Of a DNA stretch of 64,000 nt, positions 47,175-58,956 are shown one piece after another (position 1 is the stretch's first letter; every line of letters begins with the position of its first letter). This DNA is from Filobasidium wieringae (taxonomy: Eukaryota > Basidiomycota > Tremellomycetes > Filobasidiales > Filobasidiaceae). Where the stretch lies: the NCBI GenBank assembly GCA_001600055.1, contig BCIV01000019.1, forward strand, positions 434,001 to 498,000, read 5' to 3'. Under the pieces are notes generated by a model. That model was not told the DNA's origin. It was given only the letters and a program-made list of their open reading frames with translations, and made no database searches. The position numbers were made by a program, and so were the translations under genes.

Positions 47175-47358
47175 TGTACACGTCATGGGATGGTTGTTTT
47201 GTTTTCGACGGTTGTTTATAATTTGATAAGCATTCGACCTAGATTGTAAACAAATGATGTTCTTCCGTTCATCTTCTAGCGGGGATTCTCCCTTTCTCTG
47301 ATGCTCGACCATCGTTGTTGATACATACTATACTCATATACAGATATTACAGTCCGCC

Positions 47359-48289
47359 ATGTCAGAATACGAAGACGATGAGCAAGACTACCAAGTGCAA
47401 GAAGTTGGAACGGAAGGCGCCTTGACTTTGGCGGATGTGATGGCCGATACAAAGAAAGATTTTGGCGAGCTATTGTAAGTATCACTTCCAGTCTCCTTTG
47501 CTTGCTTGCTGGCGATCACTGATGTACGATTCTCCTACTTTAGAGAGAGTTTCGATAGATTGAAACCCTTGATCGCGCCAGAAGGAGATTTCAAGATCAT
47601 CCAACAAGCAGAGGATACGCTTAATGAACAGCATAAAAGAAGACAGAGGGAACAGGAACGTGCGGTAGCTGAGCTCGATTGTGAGACATATTTACCATTC
47701 TTGACCGTTCAAGATCACTAAACGTCCTGACCTTCAAACAACTAGCTCTTTCGAAGACGCTTAGCGAGGCCAGAAGAGCGGCCTTACGGCCTCCCACCGC
47801 TCCAACGGAGGAAGAACACGATGCGAATGTCGCTCATCTGGAAGCAGACCAATTGACCAAAGGAAAACAACTCAACGATCAGCAGCATACAACGACAAAG
47901 AAGGTGGAACAGCTCGATCAATTGAAGAAAGAGCACGAGGAGGCAAGGGCGAGGGATGTTGAGCGGGAAGTCAACCCGAACACGAAAGCTGCGTAAGTCC
48001 ATCACGCGTAGCTTACGAACAGGAATGACATTTCTGACAGCTCGTATGTCAACAGCACGCAGATCAAGTTCTACGCCGATATGGGGATCAAACTTGTTAG
48101 CAAACCAGAAGGCGAATCCATCCTGTTCTGTAAGTTCTCTCCTATTATGGACGAAACAATTCAGCTAATTAAAAACTTGAACTCATAGATGCCGAGAACG
48201 ACGTGGATCAAGTCAATATCGACAAAGATGGCTCAGCCTTCTTCCAAACAAATACGCTGTGGAACAAGGCTAACAGCGTGTTCCCTTGA
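47359..48289 (+). CDS. SPC24: Kinetochore protein Spc24
   Basis: Subunit of the Ndc80 complex at the outer kinetochore. Exons 47359-47474, 47544-47680, 47746-47992, 48056-48129 and 48189-48289 give 224 residues. After an acidic N-terminus there is a long coiled coil (about 50-155, e.g. QLDQLKKEHEEARARDVE) and then the small globular C-terminal domain: TQIKFYADMGIKLV, VDQVNID, SAFFQTNTLWNKANS. This order and the end with a FF-W pattern are those of Spc24. Both features agree with the partner Spc25-binding architecture. Confidence 0.87.
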
Positions 48290-48555
48290 GAATCTGGAAC
48301 TGCAGGCGATTCGTGATCTGTATAATATCGTTGTATGCTTGTATGGGAATAGACCGTCTCAAAATACATATCTCTGTACAACATCATCTTCAAGTGAGAC
48401 GTCTTCGATCAGGATTTAAATCGTCTGCTCATTATCAAGCGCAAGGTTTCTCATACTGATCAAACTCCGAACTGTTGGGAACAGAGATGCCAAGAAATCA
48501 CTGAATCCTGTACGTCATGGCTGGCAATCGAATTCATTGAACACCGTAACATGTC

Positions 48556-50594
48556 TCACTTCGATGAGAGACCTTCTTTCACGTAACTCCCCAGCTCGAC
48601 CTCCCTATTCCTCGGCTCGACAGCACCAAGATCCGTCAACTCATACACGTTCTGCTCAGCAGGCTCGTTCTCATGACAACTCCTCGGTAAACCCCCACAC
48701 ATAATTTTAAACGTCTTGAGCATCTGCGGACCTCTCGCGAAAAGGATCCCGATAGCTGCACTGCAGGCCAAACTCGCCCCGACCAGAGCGACTAGACCGG
48801 GAGAACCTGCCGATCCCCATGAAGTCGAATGGGATGGAGCTTGGTATAACACTGATCCCAGCGTAGGACCTACGACCGCTCCAAGCGCCCGAGCGATGGA
48901 CCATCCTATAAGATCGAAGTTTCACTCAGAACGCTGTTCGAACTTCCTCCCGGGCTAACACTCGCTACTGACCTGAAATGAGCATTGTCTGTTTCTCCTT
49001 ATCCGGTCCGGCGATTGCATGAGCGCTCTAGGACCACATGGAAGAGAACCCTCCCGCGGCCAATCCAAAGGCGATGGCAAACGGTGCGAACACCGGTAAA
49101 CCAATGCCGCCACCGAAACCCCAGAGGGTTAGGACTAGGATGGAACCCGTTATGGAACTGATGGACATGGCCGTCACTGGACTCATACGCTGTAGATAAA
49201 GTGAGATCAGTATGTCATCTGGTTCTCAGAAATGGAGGGGTGAAGCTCACATCTGTCAAGTAACCCCATAACATCTGAGCGGCGACTTGACTGACGTTGA
49301 AGGCGGACAATAGACCTGCACTTTCCGTCGTACTTAGTGTATCTGAAAACCGAGGGAGGAATAGTCCAACATTACTGCGCCCTTGTCAAGCGATTAGCTC
49401 CATTCTCGATGGTAAACAGAAGGTCGGGTGAACTTACAAGTATCCGAATCCTTGTAATAGAGTCGTAAAGAATACCCCAAAGAACCCGACGGACCAGAAA
49501 GTACCGATGAATGGTTGCATGGGTGATCGTGCTACGTTCCTGGACATTGAAATCGGGACTCGAGGATTGACGAAGATCACGGCTGTTCCCTGTTTAGTCA
49601 AACCGAGGGTAGGATTAGGCTATCAGCTCAACGTAACTTCGTTCAGATTGAGGGTCGAACGCACGGCGATAAGTCCAGTAGAGATCGCTGAGATTCTTAG
49701 CGTCCATCCTAATCCCACCCGATCGATCAAGAATTGATAAAGAACCGGCATAAACTAGGTTCATCCGAAATGTAAGCATACATCGGACTAGCATTTGTCG
49801 AGTTGAAGTTGACTTACCGCTCCTCCTACTCCTCCACCGGAGAATATGATACCGATCGCAGTCCCTTTTTTCTTATCGAACCATCTGCGTGAAGAAATTG
49901 GTTAGGTGAGCGGATAGCGAGATGTGTACCGGGGACTTGCTCTGGGACCCAGCGGATTATGGGGAATGCACAGAGGGCAGCGGCGATTCCTGAATCGAGA
50001 ACAGGCTGAGTCGATATTAAAAACCAGGTTGTTATTTTAACCAATTTACTGACTCACCTGGTCCGATTCCTTGTAATACTATAAGAAGATCCACCGACTT
50101 GACGAAACTCGCTCCGAGCATCGAGCATACGTAGAGTCCCAACCCGAACCATAGGGACGGTTTGATATATCTTGGGAACCGGTTGTAAAAGTAGATCAAG
50201 GGAAGCCCCACGGAATCTGACGACACCACCGAGATCAGTCGTGATGATTTCGTAGATATATGGGAGGTATCGACTGACACCCGAAAAAGAGGGATAATGT
50301 TCCGATAAGCGATATTTTCGTCTCAGAGGACGAAGAGAACGGCTGGTAAAGTAACACCGATCGTTAGCCTCGCAGGATAGATCCACTCTTCTTCTACGTC
50401 ATTCGACTTACCGCCTGAGCGGCGTAATACTTCAGGAAGACTCCAGAGGAAAAGACCGGTCCCCACAACAGTGTCTCGACTGCGAAAGCGGCTGCTACGA
50501 AGAACCAAGCTCTCGAGCCTGTATCCACTGGAGGGAGTGACGAGATTTGCCTCGTAGGTGTGAGACCTCTTTCTGGTGCTAAGGCGTTGTGCAT
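48556..50594 (-). pseudogene. MCT-type MFS transporter interrupted by one in-frame TAG
   Basis: Monocarboxylate-transporter-like permease. Ten exons (50412-50594, 50279-50342, 50058-50216, 49941-49989, 49818-49884, 49665-49754, 49438-49589, 49251-49374, 48973-49189, 48556-48905) join in frame to 484 codons. The start RAWFFVAAAFAVETLLWGP and VPEWFDKKKGTAIGIIFSGGG fit the MCT pattern. Codon 350 (49028-49030) is TAG, after SSMWS, and the frame continues intact for 134 codons to the true end. It would lose the last two to three membrane spans. All else is clean, so it is a recent loss, a sequence error, or readthrough. The intron after exon 4 begins GCAAGT and is required to give WVPEWF. Confidence 0.8.
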
Positions 50595-50838
50595 GGTTGA
50601 ATGAAGGCTGGTTGGTACGGGCTCACTAGGTGAGCGTGAATGTCGAATGTTGGCTATCTTATCTTCGGTTACATCGACATCGCGCTTACCGGCCGATCAT
50701 CACTATCAGCCAAGTCACAACGACCATAAGCCCTCGATGACCGTACAAACACAGTCCTAGCTCGACACAAGAACAAGCCTGACCATGCGCATGATGCATA
50801 TAGCGATACAACTCGTCCAAATCCCGTACGGTCTCCGC

Positions 50839-53166
50839 TCAACCGAATCGAGCCAAAGCGCCAGTCTCCACCTTGATTTCCCCCGAAGCGATCTTCTTCT
50901 CCCGATCCGCCTTTGCCTTTTGTCTCTCTACCTTTTCCTTGGCCGCCGCCTGAGTTGATGAGACGATCGAAATCAGCGCTATACCATGTGGACAAACAAG
51001 GAAGGAGCCGACTCACGTAAGCGGGATCCATCACGTTCTTCCTCTTCTTTCTCAAAAACTTCTTGACTCCCTTATCCCTTCCTCTCATCTTGTGCTTGAT
51101 CTGTTCCACCTTCAACTTCTTGCCCACCCCTTGTCTCTCATCCCCACTCTCGTCCTCGCTCTTCACATCAGCCTCGATGGGGGAATCCACGTCCTCCCCG
51201 CTCTTCCCCAAGATCTGTAACCGCTCCACCCGGGTCTTCTTGTAGAATGGTGTTTCCCGCTCACTATAGGCTTCTTTCTTGGGAGCACCCATCTTGCCCA
51301 AAAAGTCCGCGTCCATGGTGATAAGATCGGGTCTGATCTTCTCCAATACCCCTCTGACCTCCTTCTCTCGTTTCCTCGTTTTGCTCTCAAACACGTCGGC
51401 CTCGTTACTATCGAACTGAGCCAATCCGGATCCAGGTACGATGAGGGAAGAGAACCCCGCATCGTGTCCCACCCCGAGTATATCCTCGAACGGACAAAAC
51501 CTGATGGACCTAGGTGTCCGACCGGGTAGATCCAACTTCATATAAAGCTTGGGAGCTCTATCGGAAGACGTCTGGCAATCCGTATAAACGTTGACGGCTC
51601 CTTTTCCAGAGACAGCCAACATTCCTTTCATGCTCCAATCGAGTTCGTGGACACCATGACTCCTCTCGGTCCATTCCCTGACCGTCTGACCCCAATTCCT
51701 ACAGTCCCAGACTTTGACGGTCCCGTCCGCTCCCGAAGTGGCCATGTATCGACCACAGGATGAGGAAGAAGGATCGACGGCGATCGATTGGATAGGACCC
51801 ATATGTGCTAGAAGCTTTACATGGGGGGTCGACATGCTAGGGGACCATAGCGTCACTTGACCTGTCGAAAGGGAACCGAGCATCAATATCATTCTCTCCC
51901 TGCCTCTCGCCTTTCCAACCAAACGAAAGGGACGAACCATTCTGATGCCCCAATTGTACGATCGCATTATGTTTATTCTGGCTCATCGACTGAACCGCAC
52001 CCATCCGACTCTTATGTTCCGCAATCATCGTTCCGGTAGAAGTATCATGGTACCTCAAGATCCCTTGGTTCCCCTATATCCGCAGACAGCGGGTGAGGAT
52101 GGGAAAGAAGATGGAAGCAGATACGAAAGAAGACTTACGACGGTAGCTAATAGATAATGATAAGGCAAGAATTCCATCCTAGTCACATCTATATGTTGTT
52201 TCATCTTACTACCCATCCGTATCAACGCCATTAGCCCTGGCATGCTTCTCCACCTCGATCCGAAGATACAAGAAGGGGAGAGGGAGAGGATACTTACTGC
52301 ACTTCAGTCCCGAATTGATCGTACACGAAAACATACTTCTTCTGCGCTACCGCGTAGAACGCTTCGGAATGTAAAAACCTATCGATTAGGGGGTGCAGGG
52401 TTAGTGCTTATGTCTTATTCCTTGTGCCTCGTTCCTCAAGAAAAGAACGGGGGAGAGAGGTGGATGTAGTGCCACTCACTTGATATCCCTGACGGTCTCT
52501 CCTAATTGAACCTCGGAGTGGAGTTTACCGGCTTGCCAGTCGAATGTGGAGATATGTCCGTGAGGAGCTGCGAGTGCTAGATGTCTGAGGAAAGAAAGGA
52601 GGAAGAGGTTGATTGATGAGTGGTCGGATTACGATGAATAAGCAAGAAAGAGCTCCTACGCACCGACCGTTCCGAGTGTAATCCATTCGGTAGCCTCCTC
52701 CACCTACAACAGGTAATTTCAAATCGAATTTCTTCCCTGCCACGGCGACGCCGACGCTCTCGACGATCTCCTTTTGTCCTACCCTCCATGTCCTCTCCCC
52801 TTCTCCCTCTTCCACTTCAATTCCTCCATCTTGTCCGGTATTATGCAGGTATTCTTGAGCTTCTAATCGTTCCAACCTCGAACGTTTCTGAGCGACTTGT
52901 TCGGAAGCGACCTTTGCTCGGAGTTTCTTGTCCCCGATCTTATGCACCGAGGCGGTAGGTTTTATATCGGCATGGGATGAATGGAGGGAAGCTGAGATCC
53001 GGGTGTTGGGGAGGATGGAATGGAGGGAAGGATCGATCTGTTCTTTATTTTCACCACGGTTTACTGTTTGGTGTGCTAGGGGTTTCCGCTTCTTGAACGG
53101 TTTTGAGGATGAGGAGGCGATGGAGGCTTGTGGGATTGGTCCTGCAGAGGAAAGTAGAGCGTCCAT
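50839..53166 (-). CDS. UTP7: U3 snoRNA-associated protein Utp7 (WDR46)
   Basis: Nucleolar WD40 protein of the small-subunit processome, acting in 18S rRNA maturation. Seven exons (52664-53166, 52480-52584, 52298-52378, 52139-52208, 51938-52073, 51017-51861, 50839-50949) give 616 residues. WD repeats include TLWSPSMSTPHVKLLAHMG and TSGADGTVKVWDCRNW. The BING4 C-terminal domain is clear: EDILGVGHDAGFSSLIVPGSG, then FDSNEADVFESKTRKREKEV. A basic tail KGVKKFLRKKRKNV follows, usual in this protein. N-terminus basic and disordered. Confidence 0.92.
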
Positions 53167-53514
53167 GGTTGTGGATGCGTTGAGGGAAGGAAGGTTGCGA
53201 GGATATCGTTTTTATGGGAGGTCGAATTGAAATCTTGACGAAAGGTTGAGTAAACAGGTAAAGAGAGACGGACATGCCTATATTTGTTGTGAATATGTCT
53301 CGATGTCCGTGAACTGGCCAGTATCGGTAAACCCCTAATTCATCATCATAGCGTATCGACATCCACTTTGATTCAATCATACACACACACAAATCTCCAC
53401 ATCGACTACTCGCCATTCAGAAGCAGACCATGATATAGCCATAATCCCCGGTCTCCAAAAAAAAAACGAAACTCCTAACCCCCTCCCGACCAACATAATC
53501 AACAACAGAACAGA

Positions 53515-55945
53515 ATGACCTCCCTCCCTCCACCTACAGCTCATAATGCCGCAACGAACCCCTTGATGCAGTTCATGCAGGATGGGAAATCCAGAAACTT
53601 CTTCGACAAGCTGTATGAGAGCGAAGCCGTTTGTTTGGGACTATTCCGGTAAGTCGGGACAGCTTGGAACTACCACTGGAGGATCCGTAGACTAACTCGA
53701 TTTCCTCGTATGATCATTGCATTATTGGGTCATTGGATCATCGGGGAGCATAGCCTACTACCGCCTATGTCTAGACAAATCATCTTGAACCTCTTGTGGC
53801 TATCAAACGAGATGAAAGCAAAGGATTTAAAGTTGTTCTTAGGTCTTAAACCTGATGCTCCGCATGATCAGTCCGTACCCCGCATCCATTCTCTTCACAA
53901 TTCTTCCTTAGCTGATTATCATCTTTGTCCTTCTTCCTGAATTCACTCCCATTCCCTGCCTTGCTCCGACCAACCCGGTACACAGAATTACAACACCTAA
54001 CCCACTCTTAACCTCCCTCCTAATCCTTCATCCAGTGAAACATAAAGGTCTCCTCTATTACACCCTACACGAGGGGTTCAAAGCGGGATTCAGGGGGAGT
54101 TTGACGGGAGGGTGAGCTCTTTTTTCTCTTGATCGAGTTTAGGTTAGCGGGTTGTTGACGTTGCGATTTCGTGATTTGGGATCCTGTTAGGGGAAAGACG
54201 GGATCGTTTGGGACTACATATCAGGCAAGGGATGGGGAAGTTGGGATGGAGGTGGAGGTGGAGGAGTTGGTCAGGCATGGGGATACCAATTGGGAGGTCA
54301 GTCGTTCTATTCTCTCTTATAGACATGGGATCTTGAACTGATGTTTCATCATTGTTCTTGATCTTCACTTCCGATTCTCGTCCCATTCCGATCCGGTTCA
54401 TTTCGCTTTACTCTGCTATACGGTACGACACAGGCATTATTAAAATACATGGTCTCTTCCCAACAACGAATATCCAGCACCTATTCCCCTTCCCCTAAAG
54501 TCCTCGATCTTCTCATCCGATGTGGTCTGATGGGTTACCTGTTCGTCCTGCTTGTCTCGCCTTTACCAACTTTCCCGAAAGGCTGATTCAAGCTCGATTC
54601 ATTCTTTGTCTGTTGGAATGCGGCGGGGTTTTCATACAGGAAAGACGATCATGAGTGGACCATGAACGTGCTCAAGATCACTTCAAAGGGATTTCAGTTT
54701 TTGTTGGAAGATAGGGCTGCGCAGGTTTGGCAGGTCTTGATGTACTATATCGAGCAGGGGATGGTCAGTCTTTTCTCGTCTTTAATCCGAGCGTTTGGAA
54801 GTGGATGTAGTGCTGACTTATGGCGATTCGAATTTTTAGAAAGACGGAGTGGGGTATATTGGCGATGGAGTGGATGTTTTGAAATTGTTATTCTCCTTGA
54901 GTAATATGCAACTAGGTCGAGTAAGTCTTGTCTTTCCACTTGGAATACGAAACATATCGAACCTGTTTTTCTACAGGCATACGATGCTTCCAAACTCCCT
55001 CCAGCTCAACGTCAAATCCTCAGCGATCTAGAACCATTCGGGCTCATTTATCCGCGCGCTTCGACCGCTCAGGATAAATTCTATCCCACCCGGTTGGCCA
55101 CTACTTTATGTTCTGGAACTAACGAGGGGGACGATGGGGTACTTACCAACGCCTCCGAGGGGAGGAAAGGGTTTTTGGTTTTAGAGACGAATTACAAGGT
55201 TTACGCTTATACTTGTGAGTCGAGATCGCGCTTGATCGGTTTCCTGCGATATCTGGGTTGAAACGCTTGGTTCTTCGTTTTGTGATGCAGCGAATGAATT
55301 GGAAATCGCCATTCTGAATCTCTTTATTGATATACGGACGAGATACCCGAACTTGATTGTCGGGAGGTTGGAGAGGGATACGGTCAAGGAGGCTATGAAG
55401 AATGGGATCACCGCGAATCAGGTAGGCAGATTGGGCTTTCAATGATAAGACCTGGGCTGATCGTTATTTGGATGTAGATTATCAGTTATTTGACGACACA
55501 TGCTCATCCTCAGATGTACAAGAATGTGGGTGCCTCGTTCTTGAATATCGATACCAGTCTAACGGGTTGTCTCTTTCTGTAGACACCGTTACTGCCGATC
55601 ACTGTAGTGGATCAACTGCATCTTTGGGATCGCGAACGAAATAGACTCGAGAAGAATACAGGTACGATCCTCACTCTCCCGCTTTCAATCAGCTGAAGCC
55701 AACTGAGCCTCTTCATCTCGGTCACAGCTGCAATGTTCAAATTCTGGCGGAAAGATTTCTACGAAGACTGCTTGGAATATTCCAAAACCATCGCCGCCTT
55801 ACTGTGGACGACGACGAGACTCGAACCGAACGGAGCGGATAGGATGTTTTCCGGTCTGATCATCGTGCATGAGTCGCTGAGCAAACCATTCAGAGATTAT
55901 GTAGATGCAAGAAGAAACGAGTTGAGCAGTGTGGTACCGAGTTGA
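53515..55945 (+). CDS. TFB2: TFIIH core subunit Tfb2 (p52)
   Basis: Subunit of transcription/repair factor TFIIH that anchors the Ssl2/XPB helicase. Exons: 53515-53648, one from 53754, one ending 54111, then 54191-54296, 54434-54540, 54640-54763, 54840-54920, 54977-55214, 55291-55421, 55478-55525, 55583-55661 and 55728-55945. Conserved blocks are LLPPMSRQIILNLLWL, LHEGFKAGFRGSLTG, LKITSKGFQFLLEDRAAQVW, ETNYKVYAYTSNELEIAIL, ISYLTTHAHPQM and VVDQLHLWDRERNRLE. The end FWRKDFYEDCLEYSKTIAALLW is the Tfb2 C-terminal domain. I could not fix the junction between exons 2 and 3 (53850-54000), where no GT donor has the right phase. Length about 500 residues. Confidence 0.9.
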
Positions 55946-56100
55946 CGAATTAGATTGAAGGAACAGGTTGTATATCGGGTCAGACCCTGAATGTATCCAC
56001 ATTTATCATTCGCATAGTAGTGTTCTGCACTACAAGATAGATGGACCGGATTGACCGTCATAGACGGGTACGGAAGCGGATGCGTTTCAGCTTGCTTCCG

Positions 56101-56135
56101 ATGATACGCGGATGACGCAAAAGAAAGGAGGCGAG
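56101..56135 (+). promoter_or_regulatory. Promoter block repeated upstream of the orphan genes, copy 1
   Basis: The block containing CGCGGATGACGCAAAAG and then AAAGGAGGCGAGG lies about 300 bases before the first orphan gene and recurs at 58688-58714 before the third. GATGACGC resembles a CRE/ATF-type half site. Confidence 0.55.
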
Positions 56136-56405
56136 GAATTGCGTTCTCGACTACAAGTTCGCCAGACTATACTGCAATTGATACGCTTACAGTTAGCCTT
56201 CCTGTGATTTCCTTTGTTGTTGCTCCCACTTGCACGACGCGGGATCAGAGCCGATGTCGAAATTCAACCCAACGCGGCTCGTCTTGCCTCGCGAAGGGCG
56301 ATGGAAAAGATATAAGTACGTCGGCCGATGCAATGGATTTCAGCAAGAACGGTTGTCGATTTCATTAACTTATACTCGTTGGCCGCTGCACTACAGTCTG
56401 CAAGA

Positions 56406-56903
56406 ATGAGTACAGACATGATCGACAGCGTAATGTCGGACGCACCATGGCACTGTGAGAGTACAGACGCGAGCGTACTTGACGACATCATGTCCAATCT
56501 CGGTTTATCAGACGTCAGCGGAGGAGAGACCACGACGGACTATGGCTCGTTCGAAGGACACAGGCAAATAGACCTCCCTACGGCAGCTACATACTTCACC
56601 GATTTTCAGTACTGTTTGGAGGATGTTGTATCTATGGCTTCGTGCAAAGATCTGCATCCCTGTCATAAGGAGTTCTGGGCGATGACGATGGAGCTTTGCG
56701 GGTATCGCTATGAAATAGACAAAATCAAAAGAAACCAAACGTTTCAAGTTCATGAATGTGAAGACGTCGAATCTTGGTTGGAAAAAGGTTTACCACACCA
56801 TGAATCGCAGCAATTCAGCGATCTGTGCGACAAACTGGATGAAAAGATCGAAGAAGAGAAGCTGAAGCTATCGGAAGCTATGAACAAGCTTGGACGCCTG
56901 TGA
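56406..56903 (+). CDS. Orphan acidic protein, first of the tandem set
   Basis: Intronless frame of 165 residues from the ATG at 56406 (an in-frame ATG at 56328 would add 26). The N-terminus is acidic and Ser/Asp-rich (SVLDDIMSNLGLSD, TTTDYGSF). The rest is helical with Cys residues (CHKEFWAMTMELCGYRYE) and ends in a charged coiled coil (DKLDEKIEEEKLKLSEAM). No family recognised. It shares layout, size and promoter block with the two genes downstream, but sequence similarity is weak, so paralogy is only possible. Confidence 0.6.
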   Translation: MSTDMIDSVMSDAPWHCESTDASVLDDIMSNLGLSDVSGGETTTDYGSFEGHRQIDLPTAATYFTDFQYCLEDVVSMASCKDLHPCHKEFWAMTMELCGYRYEIDKIKRNQTFQVHECEDVESWLEKGLPHHESQQFSDLCDKLDEKIEEEKLKLSEAMNKLGRL

Positions 56904-57729
56904 CAGACGTTGCTTCTATGTCGTTCTTTGGTCATTCCGTATAGAGATCCGTGATTGTAGCATGTCTCGAAGCACAGCGATAGCTCCGGCTTAAATCAAA
57001 TGTTCGTTCTCCTCCGTCACGGAATAAGAGGGACATCCTCTTCAGGTACGCGTACATCAGATCTCGTGTGACCAGACCAGATGTCGAAGAAAGGCAAGTA
57101 ACTGCAATAAGTTGTCACTGCCAATGCTGACCAGCTCAGATATACTACTTCAAAAGCGCTGGGAAATGGGGTTCATATTGAGATCTAGGTGTAAACATGT
57201 GTGAGTGTGAACCTGAATCTTGCTCTACGTTTTCCTTTATACGGGACAACCATTCTTGCCATGTATTTGCGTAACACTGAGCTGTTAAACGAATAAGAAT
57301 CAGATCATCCCTTCTCGGCGGTTCGCAAGACAGATTCCACGCTTGTGCTTTGGTCTTCTACATTTAGGACGAACTATAGACAGCTTAGCTTAGCTATATC
57401 AATCCTTACCCAATGTGATTGTTGAGGTCAGGTGACGAAAAGAATGTATGTGGTCCTCGAAAGCACCAGATACTGCCTGAAAAAGGAGCCAAATGAATGC
57501 TGGCTCCTCCTCAGATTTTGCAGCGCAGTAGCTGATGGTCCGCGTGATCAATGGTCGCCCTGCTTCTTCCCGCAGTGCAGGCGAAGACCTAGACATATGT
57601 ATATTATAAGGCCAATTCAGAGGAATGACACTAAACAGCATCCTCCACCCTGTTTACTGAAAAGTCTTGACTGGACTATCACGCTCGATTGACTTAACTG
57701 AAAATTTACTTCAATTCGGTTTCCAAGCT
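56904..57729. other. Spacer between orphan genes
   Basis: About 830 bases with AT-rich elements (ATATTATAAGG near 57600) that could serve the second orphan gene as promoter. No gene seen. Confidence 0.4.
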
Positions 57730-58428
57730 ATGCCGAGCCTCTCTTGTGAAGATCTCTCGACGGATCCTACGTTAAGGGATGTCTCGAGTACAGACTCAAT
57801 TCTTACTTCCGAGGCGAGCGACCGTAGCGTTATGATACTGTCGACTGGGACTCATAGCTCAGCAGAGAATCAAGAGACGATCTCAAGTCAGGCCACGGCA
57901 TCCAATATGGCGGATGGACCGTCTGCTCCTCCTCGTCATGTGCCTTACGTGAGAGATGAGGTGATCAAAGACCGGACCTCACCGACGCTGGATGACATCC
58001 TCAGGAAAGCCAGCAACGGAAAATACAATGGAACATGTTTGTCGCAGGCCCAAATAGTCACATGCGAACTTGCTGAGAGATTGTGCACGCTCGCTATCTC
58101 TTTATTCGAAAATAGGACACCCAAACGTATGACGCGACTTGTGGCACTACGAGAGGAAATATGGGGATGGTTTGCGGAAGGCTTCGACGAGTGGGAACAC
58201 TTCGATGAAGATACCATCGACGATCTGAACATCTGGTTGGCTAAAACAATCGAAACTTTGCAGGAAGAGCACAAGGAGATCGAAACTGCACTCGCAGCGA
58301 ACCAAAGCGCCGGAAGGATCTCACACGAACGCCGCAGGCTTCAGCGAGCAAGTTGGCGAGAAAGGCAAAGCATTGAGCGGAGAGAACAGACCAGTTCAAC
58401 CGAACGTGTAGATCGAGTAGATCGTTGA
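57730..58428 (+). CDS. Orphan protein of the tandem family, second copy
   Basis: Intronless, 232 residues from the ATG at 57730. A Ser/Thr/Asp-rich N-terminus (1-70) leads to a conserved core: PPRHVPYVRDEVIKD, TLDDILRKASNGK, CELAERLCTLAISLFE, and RLVALREEIWGWFAEGFDEW. A charged helix with Arg/Glu ends it. The core matches the third gene motif by motif, so these two are paralogues. No catalytic pattern is visible; a helical protein-binding role is possible. Unknown to me. Confidence 0.72.
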   Translation: MPSLSCEDLSTDPTLRDVSSTDSILTSEASDRSVMILSTGTHSSAENQETISSQATASNMADGPSAPPRHVPYVRDEVIKDRTSPTLDDILRKASNGKYNGTCLSQAQIVTCELAERLCTLAISLFENRTPKRMTRLVALREEIWGWFAEGFDEWEHFDEDTIDDLNIWLAKTIETLQEEHKEIETALAANQSAGRISHERRRLQRASWRERQSIERREQTSSTERVDRVDR

Positions 58429-58687
58429 TTGGTCTCAAGCTGAATCCACCCTTACTTGCTTTCGGATGAAAGAATGTCTAGGTCAAGCTGGGGCGGGATA
58501 TGTCACTAGGTTGAGCTTCATTGTTGTACGTTTCAACTGTCTTGTACACGTGTATGGCCGTTTCCATGATACACGAGAATCATTGACATCGTCCCGATCT
58601 CGCTACATCGCATCATAGCATGGCCTGTCTACCATGTCAGTCGGGCTGCGGGCCACAGCCTCCTGCTCTACAAGTCGGCTTCACGAC

Positions 58688-58714
58688 GCGCGGATGACGC
58701 GAAACAAAGGAGGG
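58688..58714 (+). promoter_or_regulatory. Promoter block repeated upstream of the orphan genes, copy 2
   Basis: GCGCGGATGACGCGAAAC followed by AAAGGAGGGCGG repeats the block at 56107-56135 with few changes, about 260 bases before the third gene's ATG. A shared regulator or a duplication that carried its promoter would explain it. Confidence 0.55.
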
Positions 58715-58956
58715 CGGTCTTCAAGATGTCATCATAGGACTCGTGTCTTCGAGCTACCTTTCTTTCTACTTCCATTGTGAGTTCGCCTTCTTGGTTTACG
58801 GGCAAACCAGACAGATATATAGAAGAGGAAGAACGGCAAGGGGTCTCTGTTTGCCACAGTGGTTCGAATATACATCCTTATCGACAGATCCTCAGCTTCG
58901 TCGCTTCCTACGTCTGATTTAGCTGCTTAGATCTACTGAGCTTTTACTACACACCA

